Source: an uncultured Monoglobus sp. (GTDB lineage Bacteria > Bacillota > Clostridia > Monoglobales > Monoglobaceae). Taken from it: 64,000 bases of DNA. The stretch's first letter is position 1. Each line of letters begins with the position of its first letter. Both the position numbers and the translations under genes were made by a program. The stretch is from assembly GCA_947624305.1 (NCBI GenBank), contig CANQKC010000001.1, forward strand, positions 124,001 to 188,000. The letters run 5' to 3'. The notes below the pieces were generated by a model. The model worked only from the letters and a program-made list of their open reading frames with translations. It did no database searches and had not been told where the DNA came from. Positions 43,747 through 53,116 of this stretch are shown piece by piece.

Positions 43747-46107
43747 TTAAAGCTTTCGGAAATTGGCATAAGCCGCCATCATCTTCTTCTGTCCGACCGA
43801 CTCAAAGTCCACGATAACGAACCAGTCCTTGCCCATCTCCTGCGCGGACACGACCGTGCCGACTCCGAATTTTCTGTGCTCGACCCTGTCGCCCGGGCTG
43901 TAGCTCTCGCCGCCCGCGATGATCTCGGGCTCGGGCGCTTTCTTTAGGAACGCACTGTCGCCAAATCCGCCGGAGGCCGCGCTTCCGCCGCGGATTTGGG
44001 TCCGCTCGTACGCCGGCGCGTCCTCGGTCTTATCGACCAGCTTCTCGGGTATTTCCTCAAGAAATCTCGAGGGCATGTTGTATCTGGTCTGGCCGAACAG
44101 CGTTCTCTGCCTCGCGGCAGACAAAAACAGCCGCTTTTTGGCGCGCGTGATCCCGACATAGCACAGCCGCCGCTCCTCCTCAAGCTCCTCGGGGTCGCCA
44201 AAGGCCCGCGAGTTCGGGAAAACGCTCTCTTCCATGCCTATTAAAAACACGTTCGGGAACTCAAGCCCCTTGGCGCTGTGAAGCGTCATGAGCGTGACCG
44301 CCTCCTGCGCCTCGTCATAGTTGTCAATATCCGAGATCAGCGAGATGTTTTCAAGCAGCTCGCTCAAGGTTATGTCCTCGTTGTCTCTGACCGCCTCCTG
44401 GACCATCGAGACAAACTCCTTGAGGTTCTCGAGCCTTGTGCGGTTTTCAACAGTTTTGGATTTTTCGAGCGCGTCGATCATGCCCGAAGCGCGCATAACT
44501 GTCCTAACCAGAAGCTCAAGCCCCATTCCGTCGGCCAGATCGGCCCTGAACCCGTTTATCATCTCGGTAAACTTTTTGAGCTTTCCCGCCGCCGCGGAGC
44601 CGAACTCCGAAAACTCGTCCGCCCGCTCGCAGACGCGGAACATGCTTATATTTTCCACCGCTCCTATCGCCGCGAGCTTATCGACCGTAGCCGCGCCGAT
44701 GCCGCGCTTGGGTTCGTTAATGACCCTGCGCAACGCCACGTCGTCGTCGGGATTTGCTATCAGTCTTAAGTATGAGCCGATGTCCTTGATCTCTTTTCTG
44801 TCATAGAACCTCAGGCCGCCCACGACCTTATACGGCACCGCATTTCTCAGCAGCATGTCCTCAATAACGCGGGACTGCGCGTTGACGCGGTACAGCACGA
44901 CCGTGTCGTTCAGATTGCCTCCGAGCCTGTAAATATTCGTCACGACCGACTGCGCCTCGCTGTGCTCATTGTCGGCAATGTGCAGGCTTATCTTCTCCCC
45001 GCCGCCGTTCGAGGTCCATAGTTCCTTGCCCTTCCTTCCGTCGTTATGCTTGATGACGCTGTTGGCGGCGTCAAGAATATGCTGGGTCGAGCGGTAGTTT
45101 TCCTCAAGCTTAATTACCGCCGCGTCGGGAAACTCTTTCTCAAAGCCGAGAATATTTTGAATATCGGCGCCGCGGAATTTGTATATGCTCTGATCATCGT
45201 CGCCCACAACGCACAGATTGCGGTGCTTTTCGGCGAGCAGGCTCACAAGGCGGTACTGCGCGTGGTTCGTGTCCTGATACTCGTCAACCAATATGTATCT
45301 ATACTTGTTCCGATAGTACTCCAGAACCTCGGGACACTCCTCAAACAGGCGCACCGTGAGCATTATCAGATCGTCAAAGTCAAGCGCGTTGTTGCTTTTG
45401 AGCTTGCGGCTGTAGAGCTTGTAAAGGTCCGCCACGGTCTGCAGATAAAAGTCTGCGCCCACGCCGTCTTTGTATTCCGCGGGCCCGATCAGCTTATCCT
45501 TCGCTCCGCTTATCAGCGACAGCATTGTGCGCGGCGCGTATTTTTTGTCGTCTATCTCAAGCTCTTTTAAACATTCTTTCATCACCGTCAGCTGATCCGC
45601 CGTGTCGTATATGACAAAATCCCTGGCATAGCCGATCTTCTCAATATCGCGGCGCAGCATGCGGGCGCACATCGAATGGAACGTGCCCGCGTGCACGTCG
45701 TTCCCGATCTCTCCGAGCCTTGCGGTCAGCCTCGCCTTGAGCTCGCCCGCGGCCTTGTTGGTAAAGGTGATCGCGAGTATGTTGTACGGGCGCACCGGTT
45801 CCTCCGCCAGACACGCCTCAAGCTCGGGGCTGAGCTCGTCAAGCTCGCCGTCGCGGTACCACTCGAGGAACTCAAGCTCGGCGTCGGAAAATTCGCGCGG
45901 AACATTTTCGCTGTTATACGCCTTTCCGTATTTGATAAGATGAGCTATCTTATGAATGATTACCGTGGTCTTTCCGCTTCCGGCGCCCGCCAGAACAAGC
46001 AGAGGCCCCTCGGTGGTGAACACCGCCTGCCTCTGCCTGTCGTTCAGGTTTTTATACTCGTTTTCGATTATGCTTCTGCGCAAGCTTAAAAATTCAGAAT
46101 TATTCAT
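43747..46107 (-). CDS. pcrA: ATP-dependent DNA helicase PcrA/UvrD (superfamily 1)
   Basis: A 786-residue helicase. The Q-motif LNDRQRQAVF, Walker A LAGAGSGKTT, IRVDEYQDTN-type motif II (LVDEYQDTN), GDDDQSIYKFRGA, LEENYRST, and late TLHSAKGLEFPNVFLIG and YVGITRAKKRLF motifs are all present. The C-terminal tail (VEHRKFGVGTV, FVIVDFESVGQKKMM) is the PcrA RNA-polymerase-binding type. It acts in repair and in removing stalled replication or transcription complexes. The ATG at 46107 is preferred to an upstream ATG at 46137 because AAGGA precedes it and the homology begins there. Confidence 0.95.
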   Translation of the reverse strand: MNNSEFLSLRRSIIENEYKNLNDRQRQAVFTTEGPLLVLAGAGSGKTTVIIHKIAHLIKYGKAYNSENVPREFSDAELEFLEWYRDGELDELSPELEACLAEEPVRPYNILAITFTNKAAGELKARLTARLGEIGNDVHAGTFHSMCARMLRRDIEKIGYARDFVIYDTADQLTVMKECLKELEIDDKKYAPRTMLSLISGAKDKLIGPAEYKDGVGADFYLQTVADLYKLYSRKLKSNNALDFDDLIMLTVRLFEECPEVLEYYRNKYRYILVDEYQDTNHAQYRLVSLLAEKHRNLCVVGDDDQSIYKFRGADIQNILGFEKEFPDAAVIKLEENYRSTQHILDAANSVIKHNDGRKGKELWTSNGGGEKISLHIADNEHSEAQSVVTNIYRLGGNLNDTVVLYRVNAQSRVIEDMLLRNAVPYKVVGGLRFYDRKEIKDIGSYLRLIANPDDDVALRRVINEPKRGIGAATVDKLAAIGAVENISMFRVCERADEFSEFGSAAAGKLKKFTEMINGFRADLADGMGLELLVRTVMRASGMIDALEKSKTVENRTRLENLKEFVSMVQEAVRDNEDITLSELLENISLISDIDNYDEAQEAVTLMTLHSAKGLEFPNVFLIGMEESVFPNSRAFGDPEELEEERRLCYVGITRAKKRLFLSAARQRTLFGQTRYNMPSRFLEEIPEKLVDKTEDAPAYERTQIRGGSAASGGFGDSAFLKKAPEPEIIAGGESYSPGDRVEHRKFGVGTVVSAQEMGKDWFVIVDFESVGQKKMMAAYANFRKL

Positions 46108-46144
46108 TACCGCTTTTTCCTTTTTGCATCTTAACATTTATTTT

Positions 46145-47218
46145 TTATTGTTTTATCGTGCCGCCGCCTATGCAGCGGTCGAAATCCATGTCATAGAAAA
46201 CCACCGCCTGGCCCGGCGTCACGGCTCTCTGCGGCGTCTCAAATTCGACCGACGCGCATCCGCCGCCGATCGGAGCGACCCTGCACGGAGCGGGGCTCGC
46301 GGCATAACGCACCTTGGCGAGAGCTTCAAACGGCTCAAAATCGACCGCGTCAAACGTAATAAAATTAAGCCTGTCGGCGATGAGGCTCGATGAAAACTCG
46401 CTGCCCTTCTCGCCCAGAGTAATCTCTCCGGTCTCGGGATTTATTCGCGTGACGAACATTGGTTTGCCGAAAGCTATGCCCAAGCCCTTGCGCTGGCCGA
46501 TCGTGTAATTTATTATACCCTTGTGCCTGCCCAAAAAATTACCCTGCGAGTCAATAAAATCTCCGGGTTCCGACTTGGCTCCGCCATAGCGCTCGATAAA
46601 CGAGGCGTAGTCATTGTCGGGCACAAAGCAGATCTCCTGGCTGTCTGGCTTGTCCGCGATGTCAAGGCCGAGCCGCCGCGCGATCCCGCGGACCTCGTCC
46701 TTGCTCTCAATATCGCCCAAAGGCAGATACATTTTTGAGAGCTGGCTCTGGGTCAGCGAATACAGCACATAGGTCTGATCCTTCTCCTTGGCCCTGGCGC
46801 GGCGCAGGATATATCTGCCGCTTTTTTCGTCACGCTCGACTCTGGCGTAGTGCCCCGTCGCGATCAAATCGGCGTCGAGCAGACGCGCTTTTTCAAGCAT
46901 GGCGTCGAACTTTAAAAAGCGGTTGCAGGCAATGCACGGGTTCGGGGTGCGCGCGTTTTTGTACTCGTCGACAAAATAATCCACCACGTTTTTTTCAAAA
47001 TCCGAACGGAAATCAAGCACATGGTAGTCTATCCCGAGTTTATAGCAGGCCCTGCGCGCGTCCTCGACAGACGACAGGGAGCAGCACGAACCTTCCTCCT
47101 CGCCGTCCCAAAGGCGCATGGTCACGCCGATCACCTCAAAACCGCGCTCTTTTAAAAGGGCGGCGGCGACAGTGCTGTCAACGCCGCCCGACATTCCGAT
47201 TACTATCCGCCTAGGCAT
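46145..47218 (-). CDS. mnmA: tRNA-specific 2-thiouridylase
   Basis: A 357-residue enzyme that makes s2U at wobble position 34 of Lys, Glu and Gln tRNAs. It has the PP-loop GMSGGVDSTVAAALL, NPCIACNRFLKFDAM with the first catalytic Cys, ATGHYARVE, and SQEICFVPDNDYASF with the second Cys. The ATG at 47218 overlaps the iscU stop (ATGCCTAG), giving tight coupling to the sulfur-supply genes iscU and iscS. Longer upstream frame is a shadow of iscU. Confidence 0.97.
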   Translation of the reverse strand: MPRRIVIGMSGGVDSTVAAALLKERGFEVIGVTMRLWDGEEEGSCCSLSSVEDARRACYKLGIDYHVLDFRSDFEKNVVDYFVDEYKNARTPNPCIACNRFLKFDAMLEKARLLDADLIATGHYARVERDEKSGRYILRRARAKEKDQTYVLYSLTQSQLSKMYLPLGDIESKDEVRGIARRLGLDIADKPDSQEICFVPDNDYASFIERYGGAKSEPGDFIDSQGNFLGRHKGIINYTIGQRKGLGIAFGKPMFVTRINPETGEITLGEKGSEFSSSLIADRLNFITFDAVDFEPFEALAKVRYAASPAPCRVAPIGGGCASVEFETPQRAVTPGQAVVFYDMDFDRCIGGGTIKQ

Positions 47219-47669
47219 TATCGGCACCGTGGACCTCGTCCGCCACCGTGCAGGACGAGCAGCAGCCGCTGCACTGAGGAATGGCCGAAGCGTCCATGCC
47301 GCGGCTCTCGTAATAATTCGCAAGCGCCGCGTGAACAGCCTCCTCGGCAAGGTTTGAGCAGTGCATCTTGATTGGCGGCAGTCCGTCAAGCGCGTCGGCG
47401 ACCGCCTGATTGGTGAGCTGAAGCGCCTCGTCGATCGTCTTGCCCTTAACGAGCTCGGTTGCCATGCTGGACGTGGCGATCGCCGCGCCGCAGCCGAAGG
47501 TCTTGAACTTAACATCCTCGATAACACCCGTGTCGTCGTTGATCTTCATATATATCTTCATTATGTCTCCGCACTGGGGGTTTCCGACCTGACCGACCGC
47601 GTTGGCGTCGGGGATCTCGCCCACATTGCGCGGATTTGAAAAATGATCCATTACTTTTTCACTGTACAT
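47211..47669 (-). CDS. iscU: Iron-sulfur cluster scaffold, IscU/NifU type
   Basis: A 152-residue scaffold. The three cluster ligands are C33 (GNPQCGD, with D35), C60 (FGCGAAIA) and C104 (KMHCSNLAEEA). The protein is slightly longer than usual IscU and ends in a Cys-rich tail (PQCSGCCSSC) found in some clostridial NifU-like proteins. It accepts sulfur from the cysteine desulfurase encoded four bases upstream, and overlaps mnmA by eight bases. Confidence 0.95.
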   Translation of the reverse strand: MYSEKVMDHFSNPRNVGEIPDANAVGQVGNPQCGDIMKIYMKINDDTGVIEDVKFKTFGCGAAIATSSMATELVKGKTIDEALQLTNQAVADALDGLPPIKMHCSNLAEEAVHAALANYYESRGMDASAIPQCSGCCSSCTVADEVHGADNA

Positions 47670-47672
47670 ATA

Positions 47673-48854
47673 TTAATCCTCCTTATTGTTCTTAACAAAA
47701 TCCTCATAGAGCGGCGACATGCTGCGGAGCAGCGGAACTATCTCCGCGAGCGCGTCCGCTATGGCGTCGGCCTGTTCCTTGGTGTTGCTCGTGTCAAACG
47801 TCACGCGCAGCGAGCCGTGCGCGTCCTCGTGCTTGAGGCCGATCGCGAGCAACACATGAGACGGGTCAAGCGAACCCGAGGTGCAGGCGCTTCCGCTGGA
47901 CGCCGAAATTCCCTTCATGTCAAGGCGGAGCAGCATGCCCTCGCCCTCGATAAATTTGAAGCTTATGTTTGTGTTGCCCGGAAGACGCTCGGTCGGGTGA
48001 CCGTTCAGCCACGCGTAGGGCACCTTGTCAAGCACCTGTTTTATATAATAATCTCTGAGTTCTGTAAGCTGTTTTTGCTTTCCGGGTATATCAGTGGTGG
48101 CAAGTTCAATTGCTTTACCGAGCCCCACAATGCCCGGAACATTCTCGGTGGCAGCGCGTTTCCCGCGCTCCTGCGCTCCGCCCGTGATGAAAGACGTCAG
48201 CTTTACACCCTGCCGAACATACAGCGCGCCCACGCCCTTCGGGCCGTGGAATTTATGCGCCGTCAGCGACAACATATCAATGTTAAGCTCTTTCACGTCG
48301 ATCTCGATCATTCCAACCGCCTGAACCGCGTCGGTGTGGAAAATAACCTTATGCTCGCGGCAGATCGCGCCGATCTCCTTGATCGGCATTATGGTTCCTA
48401 TCTCGTTGTTGGCGAACATGACCGATACCAGAACTGTGTCGGGGCGGATCGCTCTCTCAACGTCCTCCGCGGCGACTCTGCCGTATTTGTCTACAGGCAG
48501 ATATGTCACTTCCCAGCCCTGCTTTTCAAGATCCTGGCAGGTGTGCAGGACCGCGTGATGCTCAACGGCGGTCGTTATAATGTGTTTGCCCTTGTCCGCG
48601 TAGGCCTTGGCGGTGCTTCTGATCGCCCAGTTGTCCGCCTCGGTGCCGCTGCCCGTGAAGTAAATTTCCCTGGGAGAAGCCCCGATCGCCTTTGCGACTT
48701 TTTCTCTCGCCGTCTCAACGGCCTTTTTTGCTTCCCGTCCCTCGGCGTAAATACTGGACGGGTTTCCGGGTATCTCTTTGATACACGAAATCATTTCCTC
48801 GGCGACCTCATCGCTTATCTTCGTGGTCGCCGCGTTGTCAACATAAATTCTCAT
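47673..48854 (-). CDS. iscS: Cysteine desulfurase (IscS/NifS)
   Basis: A 393-residue PLP enzyme that takes sulfur from cysteine for Fe-S clusters and for MnmA. It has YVDNAATTKIS at the start, TAVEHHAVL, HTDAVQAVG, the PLP lysine in SLTAHKFHGPKG, and the mobile loop SGSACTSGSLDPSHVL with the catalytic Cys. The ATG at 48854 follows AGGTAGGACAGG; the longer upstream frame has no support. The iscS-iscU-mnmA order couples cluster assembly and tRNA thiolation. Confidence 0.96.
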   Translation of the reverse strand: MRIYVDNAATTKISDEVAEEMISCIKEIPGNPSSIYAEGREAKKAVETAREKVAKAIGASPREIYFTGSGTEADNWAIRSTAKAYADKGKHIITTAVEHHAVLHTCQDLEKQGWEVTYLPVDKYGRVAAEDVERAIRPDTVLVSVMFANNEIGTIMPIKEIGAICREHKVIFHTDAVQAVGMIEIDVKELNIDMLSLTAHKFHGPKGVGALYVRQGVKLTSFITGGAQERGKRAATENVPGIVGLGKAIELATTDIPGKQKQLTELRDYYIKQVLDKVPYAWLNGHPTERLPGNTNISFKFIEGEGMLLRLDMKGISASSGSACTSGSLDPSHVLLAIGLKHEDAHGSLRVTFDTSNTKEQADAIADALAEIVPLLRSMSPLYEDFVKNNKED

Positions 48855-48957
48855 TATGCCTGTCCTACCTTTCGTTAAATATTTTTGGCGGAAAACCCCG
48901 CCGCTCATACGTTCAACCCATGAAAAGTAGATCTACGTATATCGGAAAATCAAAGGA

Positions 48958-49407
48958 TCATTCGGCGAATTTTTTGGACTGCTCGACAGCCATGCGGTCA
49001 CATTCCTCATTCTCGGGATTGCCGCTGTGGCCCTTTACCCAGTGAAGAGTTACCTCATGCTCCCTGAGCAGATCAAGGACGATCTCCCACAGATCGGGGT
49101 TCAGCGCCTTTTCCTTTTTATTGCGCATCCAGCCGTTTCGGCGCCAGCTCTCTGCCCAGCCCTTATCGACCGCGTCAATGAAATACTTTGAGTCGCTGTA
49201 AATATCGACTCTGCATTTTTGATTGAGCGCCCGAAGCCCCTCGATAACCGCGGTAAGCTCCATGCGGTTATTGGTGGTCTCTGCCTCGCCGCCGCTGAGT
49301 TTCTTCTCATAGCCGCCGTACCTGAGAATAACTCCGTAGCCGCCAGGCCCGGGATTGCCGCTGCACGCGCCGTCTGTATAAATCTGAACACGCTTTAGAT
49401 CCGCCAT
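48958..49407 (-). CDS. rnhA: Ribonuclease HI
   Basis: A 149-residue RNase HI. The four acidic catalytic residues are visible in [37 protein letters not shown] and [12 protein letters not shown]; the handle segment [11 protein letters not shown] is the E. coli type. It removes RNA from RNA-DNA hybrids. The ATG at 49407 follows AGAGGTG. A TATAAT lies about 40 bases upstream, so it is probably transcribed on its own, possibly reading into iscS. Confidence 0.95.
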   Translation of the reverse strand: MADLKRVQIYTDGACSGNPGPGGYGVILRYGGYEKKLSGGEAETTNNRMELTAVIEGLRALNQKCRVDIYSDSKYFIDAVDKGWAESWRRNGWMRNKKEKALNPDLWEIVLDLLREHEVTLHWVKGHSGNPENEECDRMAVEQSKKFAE

Positions 49408-49499
49408 AATACACCTCTCTGAATTTCCTAAACTATTATAGCACAACCCAAAAAGAAATAAAAGGGGTTTTTGAGAAAAATTTTTAACGCGCGCAAAAA

Positions 49500-49523
49500 A
49501 CGCCGTCCGTTTCCGGGCGGCGT
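49500..49523 (-). terminator. Terminator of rpsB-tsf
   Basis: Minus-strand hairpin ACGCCGCCCG/CGGACGGCGT (one mismatch), loop GAAA, followed by six T residues, just after the tsf stop. Confidence 0.85.
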
Positions 49524-49537
49524 TTTGAAATTCTGTG

Positions 49538-50455
49538 TTATTTAACCATTGACGCAACTTCAGCGGCGAAATCGTCCTGCTTCTTCTCAATGCCCTCGCC
49601 TGTCTCAAAGCGTACAAACTTGGTGATCTTGATGTCAGCGCCGATCTCCTTTGAAACCTGCTTAACGTAATCCGCAACAGACTCCTTGTTGACAGCCTTG
49701 ACATAGGGCTGATCAAGCAGGCAAACCTCTTTGAGTTCTTTTGCGAGACGGCCTGTGATCATCTTCTCGATAATGTTCTCGGGCTTGCTCGCGTTTTTCG
49801 GATCGTTCTTGGCCTGCGCGATAAGGATCTCCTTCTCGTGCTGCTTGTAATCCTCGGGAACCTCGTCGCTTGACAGGTATTTGGGGTTTAAGGCCGCGAT
49901 CTGCATAGCGATGTTCTTCAGGCACTCCGTAACCTGCTCGCAGGCGGGAGCCTGAGCCTCAACCATAACGCCGATCTTTCCGCCGGCGTGGATATAGTCA
50001 ACAACAACGCCGTCGGTTGAAATTCTCTCAAAGCGTCTGATGTTCATGTTCTCGCCGATCTTGGCGATCTTCTCGGTCAGAGCGTCGCCGACGTTCTGGC
50101 TGCCGCCCGAGATCGTCTTTGTCTTGAGCTCCTCAACGTCAGCGGGAGCCTCAGCCGCGATCGTCTTCGCAACGTCGAGCACGAAGGTTCTGAAATCCTC
50201 GTTCTTCGCGACGAAGTCCGTCTCGGAGTTGACCTCGACAACAACGCCCACGCCGCCGTCAATGTGCGACAAAACGATACCCTCGGCGGCAATTCTGCCA
50301 GCTTTTTTAGCGGCCTTTGAAAGGCCTTTCTCTCTCAGATACTCAACAGCCGCGTCCTTGTCGCCGTCAGTCTCAACAAGAGCCTTTTTGCAGTCCATCA
50401 TGCCGCAGCCGGTCATTTCTCTGAGTTCCTTAACATCTTTTGCTGTAAATGCCAT
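49538..50455 (-). CDS. tsf: Elongation factor Ts
   Basis: A 305-residue EF-Ts, the nucleotide exchange factor for EF-Tu. It begins [28 protein letters not shown]-type signature (parts VKELREMTG and GMMDCKKAL), has [12 protein letters not shown] and [11 protein letters not shown], and ends in a normal C-terminal domain. GAAAGGAAG precedes the ATG. It follows rpsB, the usual order, although the gap carries a palindromic repeat cluster. Confidence 0.97.
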   Translation of the reverse strand: MAFTAKDVKELREMTGCGMMDCKKALVETDGDKDAAVEYLREKGLSKAAKKAGRIAAEGIVLSHIDGGVGVVVEVNSETDFVAKNEDFRTFVLDVAKTIAAEAPADVEELKTKTISGGSQNVGDALTEKIAKIGENMNIRRFERISTDGVVVDYIHAGGKIGVMVEAQAPACEQVTECLKNIAMQIAALNPKYLSSDEVPEDYKQHEKEILIAQAKNDPKNASKPENIIEKMITGRLAKELKEVCLLDQPYVKAVNKESVADYVKQVSKEIGADIKITKFVRFETGEGIEKKQDDFAAEVASMVK

Positions 50456-50489
50456 TTATATATCTTCCTTTCTTGTGTTCAAAATTCGG

Positions 50490-50600
50490 GCTCCCCCACG
50501 GGGAGCTATTGTCTATAAGCGACTGAGGGGAACAAATTGATTTCAAAAATCACAGCCCCTCTCCGTCCGCTCCGCGGACACCTCTCCCCGGGGAGAGGCT
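50490..50600. repeat. REP-like cluster of palindromes between rpsB and tsf
   Basis: Contains GCTCCCC/GGGGAGC (50490-50506), GTCCGC/GCGGAC (50565-50579) and the 18-base perfect palindrome of CCTCTCCCC and its complement (50581-50598). It shares sequence blocks with the cluster at 8248-8366 and might attenuate tsf relative to rpsB. Confidence 0.75.
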
Positions 50601-50601
50601 A

Positions 50602-51345
50602 CTACTCGTCAAGAATGTCGAGGCTTACTTCCTCTTCCTTCTCGGAATTGTCCTCAAGCTGCTCGCCCTGCTTGCCCTCTAAGATCGCGTTTCCGATCGT
50701 GGTGACGATAAGCTTTACCGCGCGGATAGCGTCGTCGTTGCCGGGAATGGGATAATCCGCTTCCTCGGGATCGCAGTTGGTGTCAACGATAGCGATTACC
50801 GGGATGCCCAGCTTGTGAGCCTCGGCGATCGCGTTCTTCTCCTTGCGGGGATCAACAACAAAGATCGCCGCGGGCAGATCCTTCATTTCCTTGATGCCGC
50901 CCATGAACTTTTCAAGTCTCTCCTTCTCAAGGTTGAGCTTGATAACCTCTTTCTTGGGCAGAAGATCCATTGTGCCGTCCTCGGTCATCTTCTCGAGCTG
51001 ATACAGTCTGCCTATTCTCTGCTTAATGGTCTTGAAGTTTGTGAGCATTCCGCCCAGCCATCTCGCGTTGACATAGAACATGCCCGTTCTCTCGGCCTCT
51101 TCCTTGATCGCTTCCTGAGCCTGCTTCTTGGTTCCGACAAACAGAACCGAGCCGCCCTCGGCCGCGATGTCGCGCGTAAAGTAATACGCTTCCTCAATTT
51201 TCTTCACAGTCTTCTGAAGGTCAATGATATAGATGCCGTTTCTCTCCGTAAAAATGTACTCAGCCATTTTGGGGTTCCAGCGTCGGGTCTGGTGTCCGAA
51301 GTGAACGCCTGCCTCCAGTAACTGCTTCATCTGAACTACTCCCAT
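50602..51345 (-). CDS. rpsB: 30S ribosomal protein S2
   Basis: A 247-residue S2. The start [20 protein letters not shown] with RRWNPKM, then [36 protein letters not shown] and [13 protein letters not shown] are conserved. The acidic tail ([13 protein letters not shown]) is a feature of several Firmicutes. GGAGGTG lies seven bases before the ATG at 51345; the longer frame is not used. Confidence 0.97.
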   Translation of the reverse strand: MGVVQMKQLLEAGVHFGHQTRRWNPKMAEYIFTERNGIYIIDLQKTVKKIEEAYYFTRDIAAEGGSVLFVGTKKQAQEAIKEEAERTGMFYVNARWLGGMLTNFKTIKQRIGRLYQLEKMTEDGTMDLLPKKEVIKLNLEKERLEKFMGGIKEMKDLPAAIFVVDPRKEKNAIAEAHKLGIPVIAIVDTNCDPEEADYPIPGNDDAIRAVKLIVTTIGNAILEGKQGEQLEDNSEKEEEVSLDILDE

Positions 51346-51454
51346 GATTTTACACCTCCGTAAAGTTATACCTCCGCCCCGGTCTGCTTTTTCCGGAACC
51401 GACATGGGATCGCGGCACAACCGAAAAAATCGCGGGACGTGCGTATTTAATTTT

Positions 51455-51470
51455 TGTGTGACTTCACACA
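51455..51470. promoter_or_regulatory. Perfect dyad next to the rpsB transcription start
   Basis: TGTGTGA and TCACACA separated by CT, starting about eight bases downstream of the rpsB -10 box. It could be an operator or a 5' RNA hairpin of the S2 leader. Confidence 0.5.
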
Positions 51471-51477
51471 GAAAAGT

Positions 51478-51506
51478 ATTATATCACACCGTTTCCGGGA
51501 ATGCAA
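51478..51506 (-). promoter_or_regulatory. Promoter for rpsB-tsf
   Basis: Minus-strand TTGCAT (51501-51506) and TATAAT (51478-51483), 17-base spacing, with TGTG just ahead of the -10 box. The leader is about 125 bases. Confidence 0.8.
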
Positions 51507-51534
51507 GAGAAATTTTCAATTTTTTTGAAAAATT

Positions 51535-53016
51535 TTATCTTGAATACGTCTTGGCTATCTTGAGCAGTTTGGCGGCGAGCTCGTCGCTGAAAACGTCGGT
51601 GCTTCCGAGCCGCCATGTCCAGTTCCCGCCCATTGTGGACGGCGTGTTCATCCTCGCGCCGGCGCCCAGGTCAAGTATATCCTGCATTGTGATGATCGCG
51701 GTGTCCGCCGGGCTGCCGAGCAGCGACTTGATAAAGCCCCAGTTTAAACCTTCCTCTTTTGTCAGGCGCAGGTAATCGACCGCGAACCCGCGCATATGCT
51801 CGGGAAGAGTCTCAAGCCAGCCCTTGAGCGTGTCATTGTCGTGCGTTCCGATATACGCGACGGAGTTTTTTGGATAATTGTGCGGAAGGTAATCGCTGTC
51901 CTCTCCGGGCGTGAAGCCGAACTGCATGACCTTCATGCCGGGCATTCCGCTGAACCTCAGCAGCGCCCGCACATCGTCGGTTATGGTGCCAAGGTCCTCG
52001 GCGATAAGCGGCGGCGTCTCGCCGAACTCCTGCTTGACCCGATTAAAGAAGTCGCTGCCGGGGCCCTTGAGCCATTCGCCCTCAACCGCGTCGGGCTTGC
52101 CGTACTCGATCGCGTAGAACGCGTCAAAGCCGCGGAAATGGTCGATCCTAACTATGTCGTACATATGAAGAGCGGCCGACAGGCGTTTTATCCACCACTC
52201 GTATCCTGTCTCGGCCAGATAATCCCAGTTATACAGCGGGTTCCCCCAAAGCTGGCCCTTCGGCGCGTAGCCGTCGGGCGGGCAGCCCGCCACCTTGATC
52301 GGCGTTCTGTCGGGGTCAAGCATCAGCACCTCGTTATGCGCCCACGCGTCGGCGCTGTCCTCGGCGACATAGATCGGTATGTCGCCTATTATCTTTATTC
52401 CCTGCTTGTTCGCGTAGCTCTTCAGCCCGCTCCACTGCTCGTAAAACCGGTACTGGACATAGACCCAGAAGTTTATCTCATCGTCAAGGCGGTTGTAGAC
52501 CCTGACTATAGCGTCGGGCTCGCGGCGGACTATGTCATCGTCCCAGTCGCGGTACATTTTGAGTCCGCTGTCAAACTTAAGAGCCATGAACATGGCGTAG
52601 TTTTCGATCCAATATGAGTTTTCGACTCTGAATTTGTCTATCTCGGCCTTCTTTCGGGCCTTGTCACGATCATAAGCGATTTTAAGCACCTTGAATTTGT
52701 TGTTAAATATTTTTTCGTAGTCTACCGTCCCGGGATCGCCGCCCCAGTCGATATACGCGTAGTCCTCAAAATTAAGCGCCCCATCCTCGCGCAGCAGATC
52801 AAAATCAATAAAATAAGGATTTCCCGCGAACGTTGAAAACGACTGATAGGGCGAGTCTCCGTAGCCCGTCGGGCCGATCGGAAGTATCTGCCAGTATTTC
52901 TGCCCGCTCTTTTGCAAAAAGTCAACAAAGCGATGGGCCTCGCTGCCCATTGTTCCTATTCCGTAATTGCCGGGAAATGATGAGATATGCATCAAAATTC
53001 CGCTTCCGCGTTCCAT
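51535..53016 (-). CDS. malQ: 4-alpha-glucanotransferase (amylomaltase, GH77)
   Basis: A 493-residue GH77 enzyme that transfers maltooligosaccharide segments during glycogen or maltodextrin use. It has RGSGILMHISSFPG-type start (parts GILMHISSFPG and YGIGTMG), KYWQILPIGPTGYGDSPYQSFS in the usual position, the nucleophile region VRIDHFRGFDAFYAI, the acid/base in IAEDLGTI and YIGTHDNDTLKGW. AAAGGAG precedes the ATG. No other glycogen genes are adjacent. Confidence 0.97.
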   Translation of the reverse strand: MERGSGILMHISSFPGNYGIGTMGSEAHRFVDFLQKSGQKYWQILPIGPTGYGDSPYQSFSTFAGNPYFIDFDLLREDGALNFEDYAYIDWGGDPGTVDYEKIFNNKFKVLKIAYDRDKARKKAEIDKFRVENSYWIENYAMFMALKFDSGLKMYRDWDDDIVRREPDAIVRVYNRLDDEINFWVYVQYRFYEQWSGLKSYANKQGIKIIGDIPIYVAEDSADAWAHNEVLMLDPDRTPIKVAGCPPDGYAPKGQLWGNPLYNWDYLAETGYEWWIKRLSAALHMYDIVRIDHFRGFDAFYAIEYGKPDAVEGEWLKGPGSDFFNRVKQEFGETPPLIAEDLGTITDDVRALLRFSGMPGMKVMQFGFTPGEDSDYLPHNYPKNSVAYIGTHDNDTLKGWLETLPEHMRGFAVDYLRLTKEEGLNWGFIKSLLGSPADTAIITMQDILDLGAGARMNTPSTMGGNWTWRLGSTDVFSDELAAKLLKIAKTYSR

Positions 53017-53068
53017 AATTTTTCTCCTTTAATTCTATTTTATATCGCGGGAAATCCCGCATGAAAAG

Positions 53069-53098
53069 GCGCCCGCGCCGTTTCCGCGGTGCGGGCGC
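53069..53098 (-). terminator. Terminator of ilvE
   Basis: Minus-strand 12-bp stem starting GCGCCCGCACCG with one mismatch, 6-base loop and TTTTC tail. A second small hairpin, GCGGGA/TCCCGC, lies at 53047-53060. Confidence 0.8.
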
Positions 53099-53116
53099 AC
53101 TTTAATATGCCGAAAA

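Noticed and set aside
47219-47527. N-terminal extension of mnmA
   Set aside because: These codons overlap iscU in another frame and are Arg/Ser-rich; the conserved start MPRRIVIGMSGG is at 47218.
47643-48878. 411-codon plus-strand frame opposite iscS
   Set aside because: Antisense of a clear cysteine desulfurase; composition rich in Arg/His/Val as expected for such shadows, no ribosome-binding site.
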